DNA of 64,000 nucleotides from Chryseobacterium sp. PMSZPI (lineage in GTDB: Bacteria; Bacteroidota; Bacteroidia; Flavobacteriales; Weeksellaceae): contig NZ_PIZV01000074.1 in the NCBI RefSeq assembly GCF_002835665.1, positions 62,001 to 126,000 of the forward strand. Reading direction: 5' to 3'. The notes under the pieces are model-generated. The model did not search any database. It was not told where the DNA came from and saw only the letters and a program-made list of their open reading frames with translations. Both the position numbers and the translations under genes were made by a program. The first letter of the stretch is position 1. Every line of letters begins with the position of its first letter. Below, piece after piece: positions 7,396 through 15,982 of the stretch.

Positions 7396-10002
7396 ATGAT
7401 AAAAACTTTGAGTATGAATAGAAAATTATTTTTAATGCCAATCTGCTTGGCTGTTTCTTTGACTTGTGGAGTGCTGAATGCACAAAGTTCCACAACACTT
7501 ATTAAGGATTATTATCAAAAAAGTGGGAAGCTAACCCAGAAAAAGAAAACGAATAATAAAACTGAAGTCATTATCTTAAATGAAGACCCTTCCCAAAGTT
7601 TAGGAGTGACCGTTGTTAATGTTCAACAGACTTATGATGGTCTCAGAGTCTATAATGCATTAGGGAAAGTGCTCATTAAAGATAATAAAATTATTTCCGA
7701 GAGTAATGAGTTCAGTAAAAATATTGTTATTGCTGATCAGAAATCAGCTCAGGGAAAACTTTCCGAAGATTTTCTTAAAAAGAAATTGGGAATAAGTAAT
7801 GTTTCTAAAATTGATTATTTGCCAAACGTATATTTTGAAAGAAATGGGATTTATGTTCTTTCACAGGAGATATTTGTTTCAGATAAAAAAAAGGCTGCAG
7901 TCTGGCATATAATTGCCGATGCGGCCAGCGGAGAGATTTTAAGTAAAGAAAATATGGTTCTTAGTTGTAGTTTTAGTGACAATTCACAAGAACAAAAAAT
8001 CTCCAATCCCGGATTAAAATCTGATAAAGAACAATTGCCGGCACCCATAAAAAATATTAACAGTAATGAAGGACTACTTACTCCTACCAGTGCTTCTTAC
8101 AATGTTTTTCCTCTTCCGGTCGAGGCGCCATCATTTGGATCCAGGGCCATTGTAAATAATCCTTGGGACCTGCTACTTTCACCTGAAGGATGGCATTCGG
8201 ACGGAACAAATAATTATACCAACACAAGAGGGAATAATGTGTATGCCTATTCGGATCAGGATAATAATGATAGCCCTGGTTATTCCCCGGACGGAGGTAG
8301 TAGTCTGACCTTTAATTTTCCTTTTGCAGAAGGAAGATATGAGAATCCATTTACCTATAGAAATGCTTCTATTACCAATTTGTTTTATATGAATAATAAA
8401 ATGCATGATATATTCTACAAATTTGGATTTACAGAAACATCACGAAACTTTCAAACAAACAATTTTAATAAAGGAGGATTAGGGGGTGATGCTGTAAATG
8501 CAGAAGCATTTGATGGCAGTGGTTTTAATAATGCTAATTTCTATTCAGGGCGTGAACAGGTAATTAACGGGCAGACCTTTCTTGAAGCACCAACAATGCA
8601 GATGTATCTTTTTGAAAGACCTAATACAGCGTCAGATCCTATTTCACGATACCGTTACAATTCTCCAGCAAGTATGACAACCAGACCGAAGGTAGATGTC
8701 CGACGTGTATATTTAGGTGCTATTTATGGTCCAGTGGAAACGGGTGATCTGGCATTTACTATTCCGGATAATTCTTGTACCGCTATGGCAGCAGGAAGTT
8801 TGACTGGAAGAATAGCTTTGATAAAGCAAGGTGGTTGTAACTATGATTTGCAGGTTTATAATGCTCAAAATGCTGGTGCCATTGGTGCTGTCGTATATAA
8901 CCCAAATGCTAATTTCCCAGCTCAACCCTCAAGTACTACGTGGTTTTATGATGACAATATAACCATCCCTTCTCTTAACATCGGAAAAACAGAAGGAGAA
9001 TATCTTAGGGATCAGATTCTTGCCGGAACAACAATCAATCTTACATTAAGTGATAAAGATTATAATGGTTATAGACATTCAAGTTTTGATAATGGCATAA
9101 TTGCTCATGAATACGGGCATGGAATATCCAATAGATTAACCGGGACAGGATACGGGTGTCTTAACGGAAGTGTTTCCAAAGAGCAAATGGGTGAAGGATG
9201 GTCAGATTATTTTGCTTTAATGATAACAACAAGGCCAGGAGATACTTCGTCATTAGCTAGAGGAATGGGAACATATCCTTATGGGCAACCAACAACAGCA
9301 GTAGGGATCAGACCTGCAAAATATTCTCCGGATTTTTCAGTAAATGACTATACTTATGCAAAAACAAATACAGCAGCTGTTCCGCATGGTATGGGATTTA
9401 TCTGGGCAACTATGCTTTGGGACCTTACATGGAAGTATATTGAGAAATATGGCTATAATAGTGATGTGATGGCAAGTCCGACTTCCGGTAATGCCAGAGC
9501 ATTACAAATTGTAATGGACGCAATTAAACTTCAGTTTTGTAATCCTTCTTTTATTGATGGAAGGAATGCTATTCTTCAGGCTGATGCTGTTAAAAATGCA
9601 GGCGCAGACAAATGTATGATCTGGAATGTATTTGCTAAAAGAGGTTTAGGAGTTAATGCTTCAGCAGGAGTTAAATCTGTAGCGAATGATCAGGTGGAAG
9701 ATTTAACAGTACCTCAGGAGTGTAATTCTGCTTTATCGACTCAGGATGTTAAAACAGCAGACCAAAAATTCATTATTTTCCCTAACCCTACATATGATGA
9801 GTTTTTTGTAGGAAACATAGATAAATCCAACAAAGAAGTTAAAATTACAATGTTTGATATGTCCGGAAAATTAGTGTTCTCCGATTCCCGGGAATCAACA
9901 TCCAAAAAAGCAATTTCTACGAAAGATTTGCAGAAAGGAGTTTATATGGTTCATATCCGACAGGGAGATAAAGCACAGGTTGAAAAACTTATTGTAAGAT
10001 AA
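7396..10002 (+). CDS. Secreted M36 (fungalysin) family zinc metallopeptidase with type IX sorting domain
   Basis: 868 residues. The N-terminal signal peptide (MNRKLFLMPICLAVSLTCG, ending near LNAQS) means that a start at the second ATG, 7414, is also possible. A fungalysin/thermolysin propeptide-like region spans about residues 50-180. A PA-like insert lies at about 456-545. The catalytic HEYGH is at 571-575, with the third zinc ligand in EGWSDYF (Glu600). The last ~75 residues (FPNPTYDEFFVG...KGVYMVHI...KLIVR) are a type A T9SS C-terminal sorting domain, so it is exported across the outer membrane. Extracellular protein degradation is the likely role. Single gene with its own terminator; a decayed copy lies just upstream. 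Confidence 0.94.
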   Translation: MIKTLSMNRKLFLMPICLAVSLTCGVLNAQSSTTLIKDYYQKSGKLTQKKKTNNKTEVIILNEDPSQSLGVTVVNVQQTYDGLRVYNALGKVLIKDNKIISESNEFSKNIVIADQKSAQGKLSEDFLKKKLGISNVSKIDYLPNVYFERNGIYVLSQEIFVSDKKKAAVWHIIADAASGEILSKENMVLSCSFSDNSQEQKISNPGLKSDKEQLPAPIKNINSNEGLLTPTSASYNVFPLPVEAPSFGSRAIVNNPWDLLLSPEGWHSDGTNNYTNTRGNNVYAYSDQDNNDSPGYSPDGGSSLTFNFPFAEGRYENPFTYRNASITNLFYMNNKMHDIFYKFGFTETSRNFQTNNFNKGGLGGDAVNAEAFDGSGFNNANFYSGREQVINGQTFLEAPTMQMYLFERPNTASDPISRYRYNSPASMTTRPKVDVRRVYLGAIYGPVETGDLAFTIPDNSCTAMAAGSLTGRIALIKQGGCNYDLQVYNAQNAGAIGAVVYNPNANFPAQPSSTTWFYDDNITIPSLNIGKTEGEYLRDQILAGTTINLTLSDKDYNGYRHSSFDNGIIAHEYGHGISNRLTGTGYGCLNGSVSKEQMGEGWSDYFALMITTRPGDTSSLARGMGTYPYGQPTTAVGIRPAKYSPDFSVNDYTYAKTNTAAVPHGMGFIWATMLWDLTWKYIEKYGYNSDVMASPTSGNARALQIVMDAIKLQFCNPSFIDGRNAILQADAVKNAGADKCMIWNVFAKRGLGVNASAGVKSVANDQVEDLTVPQECNSALSTQDVKTADQKFIIFPNPTYDEFFVGNIDKSNKEVKITMFDMSGKLVFSDSRESTSKKAISTKDLQKGVYMVHIRQGDKAQVEKLIVR

Positions 10003-10023
10003 GTATATGTTTAAAATAAGATA

Positions 10024-10058
10024 AAAAATAAGCCTCCAATTGGAAGCTTATTTTTTAT
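10024..10058. terminator. Bidirectional terminator between protease and cytochrome gene
   Basis: AAATAAGC and GCTTATTTT form a stem around a short loop containing CCAATTGG, with T runs in both directions. It overlaps the 3' end of the minus-strand cytochrome gene. Confidence 0.8.
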
Positions 10059-10335
10059 TCACTGAAATCAGATAGTCATAAACCATTTGATGTTGCTCAT
10101 CACTAAGCTTAGCTTTCGGAGCCATTCTGCTTAATGTATTGATCCATCCTTGGTTGTCATGTTTTGTTGGTTCAGGTAATTTGTGGCATCTTGAACATGA
10201 ATTTTCAAAAATAGTCTTCCCCTGAGCCAATTTCTCCGATGAGGTATATTTAGGTCCGGTTACAGCAGTACTTTTAGGTCCACAGGATAGTAAAATTACC
10301 GAACCTGCAATACTGCTTAAAATTAATTTTTTCAT
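10048..10335 (-). CDS. Small monohaem cytochrome c lipoprotein
   Basis: About 95 residues from the ATG at 10335. The longer frame from 10392 would overlap the neighbouring gene and lacks a signal. MKKLILSSIAGSVILLSC is a lipoprotein signal with lipobox cysteine. The mature chain has one c-type haem motif, CSRCH, and an NTLSRMAPKAKLS segment whose methionine is the likely distal ligand. Probably a periplasm-facing, membrane-anchored electron carrier. The next gene (10356-10649) is a tandem paralogue 20 bp away. Electron donor and acceptor are unknown; the cbb3 oxidase at 48 kb is one candidate partner. Confidence 0.85.
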   Translation of the reverse strand: MKKLILSSIAGSVILLSCGPKSTAVTGPKYTSSEKLAQGKTIFENSCSRCHKLPEPTKHDNQGWINTLSRMAPKAKLSDEQHQMVYDYLISVNKK

Positions 10336-10355
10336 ATGCCTATTTTGTTTGATGG

Positions 10356-10649
10356 TTATTTTTTCACAGAAACGATATAATCGTAAACCCATTTATGCTG
10401 GTCATCCGTTAATTTTGCTTTTGGAGCCATTGCGTTCATAATTCCTACCCATTGTACCGAATTGTGTGAAGTTGGGTCAGGAAGCTTATGGCATTTGCCA
10501 CATGAGTTTTCAAAAATAGTTTTTCCCTGGGCGATTTCCGCAGCAGTTGACGTTGATGTTCCTGGTGTTGCAGTAGCAGTAGAAGCTTTTGGAGTACAGG
10601 AAACTAAAAGTATTGCAGTAAATGAAGCCGCAGCGATGATTTTTTTCAT
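10356..10649 (-). CDS. Small monohaem cytochrome c lipoprotein (tandem paralogue)
   Basis: 97 residues. The signal MKKIIAAASFTAILLVSC ends at a lipobox cysteine, then comes a Ser/Thr/Ala/Pro linker (about 18 residues) that works as a flexible tether. The haem motif is CGKCHKLPDPT, and NAMAPKAKL supplies the probable methionine ligand. The core from IFENSC to the C-terminus is plainly related to the downstream neighbour, so the pair came from a duplication. Both are on the minus strand and probably co-transcribed from here. It likely shuttles electrons at the membrane surface. Confidence 0.86.
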   Translation of the reverse strand: MKKIIAAASFTAILLVSCTPKASTATATPGTSTSTAAEIAQGKTIFENSCGKCHKLPDPTSHNSVQWVGIMNAMAPKAKLTDDQHKWVYDYIVSVKK

Positions 10650-10814
10650 GTTTCTAATTTTTGATGTACAACAAATGTAATGAATTCTCTAAGCTGTTGA
10701 TATAATGTTCTATAGTTTTAATTTAGAAGAAATAAAAACTAAATAAGTAATAAAATCATTAAAAATAATGAAGATGGTAATGAGCCTTTTTGTGATGTCT
10801 TCCTGTAAGCATTA

Positions 10815-10844
10815 TTGATCATTCATAATTAATTATTAATTTTG
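10815..10844 (+). promoter_or_regulatory. Promoter of meaB
   Basis: TTG (10815-10817), exactly 19 nt, then TAATTTTG (10837-10844). The ATG begins 6 nt later, at about the expected transcription start, so the mRNA is predicted to be leaderless or nearly so. Confidence 0.75.
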
Positions 10845-10849
10845 GAACA

Positions 10850-11842
10850 ATGAAATTTTCTACTGAAGAGCTAATAGAAGGAATACGATCAGGAAATAAA
10901 CGTCTGATTGCAAAAGCTATTACACTAGTTGAAAGTAAAAAAGCCGACCATAGAATACAGGCAGAAGAACTCTTAAAGAAAATAATGCCCTTTACAGGAA
11001 ACTCCATCAGAGTCGGAGTAACTGGTGTTCCCGGTGCAGGAAAATCTACATTTATTGAAAATTTTGGTAGACTGGCTATTACGAAAGGTAAAAAAGTAGC
11101 TGTTCTTGCTATTGATCCTAGCTCCTCCATTAATAAAGGAAGCATTTTAGGAGATAAAACCAGAATGGAAGAATTGGCCAAAGAAGAAAATGCATTCATA
11201 CGTCCTTCCCCAAGTTCCGGCTTTTTGGGCGGAGTTGCCAACACAACTTTTGAAACCATGATGATCTGTGAAGCAGCAGGTTATGATTATATTCTTATAG
11301 AAACAGTAGGAGTAGGGCAATCAGAGGTGCTGGTAGCTGATATAACTGATGTTTTTCTGTTTCTTAAAATTATTGGAGGCGGAGATGAGCTTCAGGGAAT
11401 AAAAAGAGGAATCATGGAAATGGTAGATCTTATTTTTATTAATAAAATAGATCAGGATAATCTTCAGAAAGCAAAAAATACAAGATTGGAACTGAAAAGA
11501 GCATTAGATTTTATACCTCCTAAAGAAAAAGAATGGAAAATACCAGTTTTATTAGGGTCTGCATTGCGTAATGAAGGTTTGGGAGATGTTTATGATAATA
11601 TTGCTGAATTCATTAATCTGAAGAAAAAAACGGGGCGCCTTGAAGAAGTTCGTACCCAACAAGCTGAAAAACGGTTTGAATACTGGGTTCAGGAATATAT
11701 CTTGAACTTAATGAAAAAGAGCAATACCGTAGAAGAGGCTTATCTTATGCATAAAAAAAATGCTTCAGAAATGGTATCTAATCCAAGTACTGAAGCAAAA
11801 TTATTTGTTGAAAAATTTTTGTCTAAAGAAAATAGAGACTAA
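10850..11842 (+). CDS. meaB: Methylmalonyl-CoA mutase-associated GTPase MeaB/ArgK
   Basis: 330 residues. A G3E-type P-loop GTPase that guards cofactor loading and protects methylmalonyl-CoA mutase from inactivation. Visible: Walker A GVPGAGKS (residues 59-66), AIDPSSSINKGSILGDKTRM (switch region), ETVGVGQSE, and the base-recognition NKID. Its client enzyme is at the start of this window, about 9 kb away, with the RNA-repair operon, protease and cytochromes between. The 3' end overlaps the convergent DUF4251 gene by 4 bp. Start decided by the well-formed promoter just upstream. Confidence 0.96.
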   Translation: MKFSTEELIEGIRSGNKRLIAKAITLVESKKADHRIQAEELLKKIMPFTGNSIRVGVTGVPGAGKSTFIENFGRLAITKGKKVAVLAIDPSSSINKGSILGDKTRMEELAKEENAFIRPSPSSGFLGGVANTTFETMMICEAAGYDYILIETVGVGQSEVLVADITDVFLFLKIIGGGDELQGIKRGIMEMVDLIFINKIDQDNLQKAKNTRLELKRALDFIPPKEKEWKIPVLLGSALRNEGLGDVYDNIAEFINLKKKTGRLEEVRTQQAEKRFEYWVQEYILNLMKKSNTVEEAYLMHKKNASEMVSNPSTEAKLFVEKFLSKENRD

Positions 11843-12387
11843 AGCTTTTCCTTTTCCTGCTTTACTTCATTTTTTGAAACGTATCCGTCATAGGTAATAG
11901 GCTGTCTGTCATTACTTCTTACAGATACAAATGCCTTACCTGTTTTATAAACTTCAATATTAAGCTCATCAACATTTCTCACATCATTAGGTTTGATTCT
12001 GAGTGTCCATGTTCCTTTTTTATTTTGAGATTTGTTAATCGTGAAATCCTTTGAAATAAATCTATAGCTGTTATTATCTGTATTTCCATAAGTTGGATTG
12101 AACAGTCTTCCGAAATAAGGAAGTGTAACCTCCAAATTATTTTTACTCAATACTATAGAATAATCTCCGTTCAGGTTCAGCATTCTTGTAGCGGTAGCAT
12201 TAGGCATAGAATTCATGATATTGATAACATCATAATTGGTAGGGTTCGCTCTCTGAGCATTGAAGGTAAACTCCTGCGAATTCACTAATGTATCTACTGT
12301 CTTTGGATCTAAAGAACCCTGTGAGGCACAGCTCTGAAAGAAAAATAGAAATCCAAAAATAAAGAATAGAGAAATATACTTTTTCAT
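11839..12387 (-). CDS. DUF4251 domain lipoprotein
   Basis: 182 residues. MKKYISLFFIFGFLFFFQSC is a lipoprotein signal ending in a lipobox cysteine. The remainder has the DUF4251 pattern: an alternating beta-rich chain with PYFGRLFNPTYG, a central KGTWTLRIKP and a final YDGYVS. Family function is unknown; such proteins are common in Bacteroidota and sit at the periplasmic side of a membrane. Convergent, with a 4-bp overlap with meaB. Confidence 0.85.
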   Translation of the reverse strand: MKKYISLFFIFGFLFFFQSCASQGSLDPKTVDTLVNSQEFTFNAQRANPTNYDVINIMNSMPNATATRMLNLNGDYSIVLSKNNLEVTLPYFGRLFNPTYGNTDNNSYRFISKDFTINKSQNKKGTWTLRIKPNDVRNVDELNIEVYKTGKAFVSVRSNDRQPITYDGYVSKNEVKQEKEKL

Positions 12388-12494
12388 GATTGAAATAATT
12401 ATTAAATTTAAAACAGCAAAATGTATGCAAATATATTCTTTCCGAAATATTTTGGAACAAAAATTGTTAAGGTTGAATTATTAACACTCAAAAT

Positions 12495-13301
12495 ATGAAA
12501 TTTATACATCTATTTGGAATAGGAGCAATTGCTCTGTCGGCCGTTGCCTGTACTACAAACCCGATTACGGGGAGATCATCTCTACAGCTGGCCAATAATT
12601 CGGAAATTTTAACAATGTCTGCACAAGAGTACAAAACGACATTGTCTAAAGGTAAAGTGATTTCCGGTACGGCAGATGCAAAAAGAGTGGCAAATGTAGG
12701 AAACAGAATTAAAAATGCAGCAGAAAGATATTACCAGAGTATAGGAAGATCTGCAGATCTGGCAAGCTATAATTGGGAATTCAATCTTCTGCAAAGCAAC
12801 GAATTAAATGCTTGGTGTATGCCAGGAGGTAAAGTAGCGGTCTATACGGGAATTTTACCAATTACAAAAGACGATAATGGACTTGCCGTAGTAATGGGGC
12901 ATGAGGTTTCCCACGCTTTGGCGGGACACGGAAATGAAAGAATTTCTCAGGCAATGGTAGCACAATATGGAGGAGCAATTCTTGGTGGTGCTATTTCCAA
13001 TGCACAATGGGCAAGTATCTTCCAGAAAGCATATCCTATCGGATCGCAAGTTGCACTATTGAAATACGGAAGAAACCAAGAGTCAGAAGCGGATCAGATG
13101 GGACTTTACTTAATGTCTATGGCAGGATATGACCCAAGAGCTGCAATTCCTTTCTGGAATAGGATGGAGGCTGCATCTTCAGGATCAAGACAACCTGAAT
13201 TTTTATCTACTCACCCGAATCCGGAAACAAGAATTTCAGACATCAATAAAGATCTTCCTAAAGCTTTGGAATATTATAAGGCAGCGGGAGGAAAGATATA
13301 A
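12495..13301 (+). CDS. M48 family metallopeptidase lipoprotein (LoiP/YcaL-like)
   Basis: 268 residues. The signal ends at lipobox Cys19 (SAVACTTNPITGR; the TNPITGR following the cysteine is typical of this family). Zinc site HEVSH at 136-140, with the third ligand in QESEADQMG near residue 199. The C-terminal STHPNPETRI motif is also characteristic. Likely a periplasmic membrane-anchored protease involved in outer-membrane protein quality control. Single gene followed by its own terminator; divergent from the DUF4251 gene. Confidence 0.93.
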   Translation: MKFIHLFGIGAIALSAVACTTNPITGRSSLQLANNSEILTMSAQEYKTTLSKGKVISGTADAKRVANVGNRIKNAAERYYQSIGRSADLASYNWEFNLLQSNELNAWCMPGGKVAVYTGILPITKDDNGLAVVMGHEVSHALAGHGNERISQAMVAQYGGAILGGAISNAQWASIFQKAYPIGSQVALLKYGRNQESEADQMGLYLMSMAGYDPRAAIPFWNRMEAASSGSRQPEFLSTHPNPETRISDINKDLPKALEYYKAAGGKI

Positions 13302-13328
13302 CTAGTATAGAATTTTAATCTTGAATGG

Positions 13329-13368
13329 AGCCTTATTAAATTTTTAGTAAATTTGGTAAGGCTTTTTA
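13329..13368 (+). terminator. Terminator of the M48 peptidase gene
   Basis: AGCCTTA / TAAGGCT outer stem with AAATTT / AAATTT inner pairing, followed by TTTTT. Confidence 0.75.
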
Positions 13369-13391
13369 ATATAACCACTAAACACAATATT

Positions 13392-13703
13392 ATGAAGAGT
13401 TTATCAATTACCGGACTTATTCTTTTGGCAGTGTCTGCCTTACTTTTTTATCTGACTACCGATTTTGCTGTGGAGCAAATTAAAATTTCCCATATCATGG
13501 GCATGATGGCCGGCGTCGGCATAGGGCTGATTATTGGCGGATTGGTAGGCTATGTAAGCAAAGGAAGTGCAATGAAGGCTGAACAGAAGAAAAAAGAGTT
13601 CAAACAGCTGCAGAAAGAAAAAGAAGAATTGGAAAAACAGGCTGCCAGTATTGCAAAACGTCAGGCTGAGCTTGACAATCAAAATAAAAACCCTCAAATT
13701 TAA
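13392..13703 (+). CDS. Small membrane protein with C-terminal coiled coil
   Basis: About 103 residues from the ATG at 13392. A frame opens at 13353 but starts inside the preceding terminator. Two membrane segments (LSITGLILLAVSALLFYL and a glycine-rich IMGMMAGVGIGLIIGGLVGYV) are followed by a charged helix (KAEQKKKEFKQLQKEKEEL) predicted to form a coiled coil in the cytoplasm. No known domain. The stop codon lies inside the downstream terminator hairpin. Confidence 0.75.
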   Translation: MKSLSITGLILLAVSALLFYLTTDFAVEQIKISHIMGMMAGVGIGLIIGGLVGYVSKGSAMKAEQKKKEFKQLQKEKEELEKQAASIAKRQAELDNQNKNPQI

Positions 13704-13716
13704 ATTTGAGGGTTTT
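13686..13716. terminator. Bidirectional terminator overlapping a stop codon
   Basis: A perfect palindrome, AAAACCCTCAAATTT / AAATTTGAGGGTTTT. The TAA of the small membrane protein (13701-13703) lies within the stem. It also serves the convergent outer-membrane protein gene. Confidence 0.85.
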
Positions 13717-13739
13717 CAGTTGTTATTTTCGATACTTGA

Positions 13740-14351
13740 TTAAAATTTATATCCTAAACCTACCATAAATAAATTAGGTCTGTTGTCATATCTGATTTCC
13801 GAACCGGAAACCTTGTTGATAAAATTTCTTTCATCCTTACTGAATGCACCTTCATATTTTGCATTGACAATCAGTTTCTTAATTTCAAGCTGTGCGCCAA
13901 ACTGATATCCTACTGTAAAGTTATTCTTAGCATTTTCCTTAAAATCATTGTAGGTGTTGTCTTTGCTTAAATTGAAGCTTCCTACCGGACCAACAAATAC
14001 ACCCAACATATTCCCTAAAAGATTGTATCCTAAAAGAACCGGTACGTCAATACGGTTGCTTTTAACATCAAAAGTAGTGTTTTGTGTAGTGAACTCATTT
14101 TTGAAATGAGTATAGTAAATTTCCGGCATTACAAACAATGAAGTAGGCAAAGCTACTTTTAATGAAAGTCCTGCATTGAACCCAACATTGTTTTTTCCTG
14201 TTCCTTCAATGGCATCATTCACTGTTCCTTTGATGTTTGACCATGAAGGAGAGCCTGTAGGAAATATTAAATTGGCTTTAGCTGCCAGTGATATCTGTGC
14301 AGAAGCCCACATTGAAAACCCTACAAGAGCTATACTAAGTACCTTTTTCAT
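13740..14351 (-). CDS. Outer-membrane beta-barrel protein
   Basis: 203 residues. A cleavable signal peptide (MKKVLSIALVGFSMWASAQ) is followed by alternating hydrophobic/polar strands and ends in ...FMVGLGYKF, with the terminal aromatic expected of a barrel closing strand. Size and pattern fit the 8-10 strand OmpA/PorT-like barrels common in flavobacteria. Its start overlaps the 3' end of the MlaF-like ATPase gene by 17 bp, so it is the third gene of that operon. It might be the outer-membrane end of the lipid transport route, but this is inference. Confidence 0.8.
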   Translation of the reverse strand: MKKVLSIALVGFSMWASAQISLAAKANLIFPTGSPSWSNIKGTVNDAIEGTGKNNVGFNAGLSLKVALPTSLFVMPEIYYTHFKNEFTTQNTTFDVKSNRIDVPVLLGYNLLGNMLGVFVGPVGSFNLSKDNTYNDFKENAKNNFTVGYQFGAQLEIKKLIVNAKYEGAFSKDERNFINKVSGSEIRYDNRPNLFMVGLGYKF

Positions 14352-15144
14352 TATCGTCTATTTTTGTATTCTCAATCGTTTTATTATTCTCAAGTAAATA
14401 TTCTCGCAGTTCTTTAAACAGTTCTGAAGAATAAACGAAATCGATCAGATTTTTATTACCTGCCGTAATAAGAATGTCTTTATTACCTTCCCATTCTTTA
14501 ATTCCCAATCTTAGGTATACAATTTTCTCGCCAATCGTCATTACGGAGTTCATATCATGCGTATTGATGATTGTCGTAGTATTATATTCTTTTGTGATTT
14601 CGTAGAGAAGGTCATCTATTACTTTTGAAGTATAGGGATCTAATCCGGAGTTGGGCTCATCACAGAATAAATACTTAGGATTGTTTACAATAGCTCTTGC
14701 AATAGCCACCCTTTTTTGCATCCCTCCGGAGATTTCGGAAGGGTATTTTCTATCGGCCTTATCGAGATGTACTCTGCCTATAACTTCAAAAACTCTTTTT
14801 TTCTTTTCTCTATAAGTAAGATTGGTGAACATATCAAGGGGAAACATGATGTTTTCCTCTACAGTTAAAGAGTCAAACAATGCACTTCCCTGGAACACGG
14901 TCCCGATTTCCGAACGAAGATGTTGTTTTTGATCTCTTGTCATGGTATTAATGTCCCTCCCGTCAAATAGGATTTCTCCGGATGAAGGGTCGTAAACATT
15001 CAATAAGCTTTTAAGAAAAACTGTTTTTCCTGAACCACTCTGGCCGATGATCAAATTTACCTTTCCTTTATCAAATGTGGTTGAAATTCCCTTAAGTACT
15101 TCAACATCACCAAAACTTTTCTTAAGATCTTTTACTTCAATCAT
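14335..15144 (-). CDS. mlaF: MlaF-like ABC transporter ATP-binding protein
   Basis: 269 residues. Walker A GQSGSGKT (34-41), Q-loop region TVFQGSALFDSLTVEENI, signature SGGMQKRVAIARA, Walker B LFCDEPNSGLDP and the H-loop NTHDMNS. The FDSLTVEEN and SGLDP variants are typical of the MlaF/Ttg2A subgroup that energises phospholipid movement between the inner and outer membranes. The ATG overlaps the stop of the permease gene (ATGA), so expression is coupled. The MCE-domain partner is not adjacent; a candidate is at 32.4 kb. Confidence 0.9.
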   Translation of the reverse strand: MIEVKDLKKSFGDVEVLKGISTTFDKGKVNLIIGQSGSGKTVFLKSLLNVYDPSSGEILFDGRDINTMTRDQKQHLRSEIGTVFQGSALFDSLTVEENIMFPLDMFTNLTYREKKKRVFEVIGRVHLDKADRKYPSEISGGMQKRVAIARAIVNNPKYLFCDEPNSGLDPYTSKVIDDLLYEITKEYNTTTIINTHDMNSVMTIGEKIVYLRLGIKEWEGNKDILITAGNKNLIDFVYSSELFKELREYLLENNKTIENTKIDDNEKGT

Positions 15145-15896
15145 CAGCTTAATATTAATTGGGTTAAAATTAATTCAGAAATGATAATGAATACCATTGT
15201 CCATACCACAGCTTGTGTACTGGCTCTCCCCACTTCAAGAGATCCTCCTTTTACAGTGTATCCGAAATAAGAAGGCACTGTTGCAATGATAAATGCAAAA
15301 ACAATGGTTTTAATAAATGCATAATAAATAAATAAATTAGGCATGTACATTTGAATCCCGACAATATAATCGTTTTCTGTCCAGTTTCCTGTTAAAATCC
15401 CTGCAATATAGCCCCCGCCAATACCAAATACAATACTAATGGCAATAAGAAGAGGGTTAAAAAGCATACAGGCGATAATTTTAGGGAAAATCAAAAAGTT
15501 AGGTGAATTTACGCCCATAATATCCAGCGCGTCAATCTGTTCGGAAACTCTCATTGTCCCTATACTGGAAGCAATGTAAGAGCCTACTTTACCTGCCAAA
15601 ATTAAACTGATGATAGTAGGAGCAAATTCCAAAACAAGTACGGCTTTAGTAGCATATCCTACAAATGAAGGAGGAATAGGAAAGGATGAAGCATCAAAGT
15701 TATTGAACATCTGAATGGCAACTACTGCCCCAACGAATATAGATGTGAAGACAACCAACCCAAAAGAGTTGACTCCCAAATCATTAATTTCTCTCATGAA
15801 CAGCTTCCAGAAAACCCTCATTTTCTGAGGTTTCTGCAGGGATTTACCCAGAAGGATCATGTATTCCCCTACTGCTGTGAAAAACTTTTTTAACAT
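15144..15896 (-). CDS. mlaE: MlaE-family ABC transporter permease
   Basis: 250 residues, about five membrane segments. It carries the conserved MlaE features: PPSFVGYATKAVLVLEFAPTI near the middle, GKVGSYIASSIGTMRVSEQIDAL (the EQIDAL segment that couples to the ATPase), and MFNPLLIAISIVFGIGGGY. Inner-membrane part of a phospholipid or lipid transport system for outer-membrane homeostasis. First gene of a three-gene minus-strand operon with mlaF and a beta-barrel protein. Confidence 0.92.
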   Translation of the reverse strand: MLKKFFTAVGEYMILLGKSLQKPQKMRVFWKLFMREINDLGVNSFGLVVFTSIFVGAVVAIQMFNNFDASSFPIPPSFVGYATKAVLVLEFAPTIISLILAGKVGSYIASSIGTMRVSEQIDALDIMGVNSPNFLIFPKIIACMLFNPLLIAISIVFGIGGGYIAGILTGNWTENDYIVGIQMYMPNLFIYYAFIKTIVFAFIIATVPSYFGYTVKGGSLEVGRASTQAVVWTMVFIIISELILTQLILS

Positions 15897-15982
15897 ACTG
15901 CTAAATTAGACTTTTTTATTTAATTAGGCTAGGGTTAAAGTAAAGACTGAGGCACGGTTTAATGTTAAAATTTGTCTAAATA

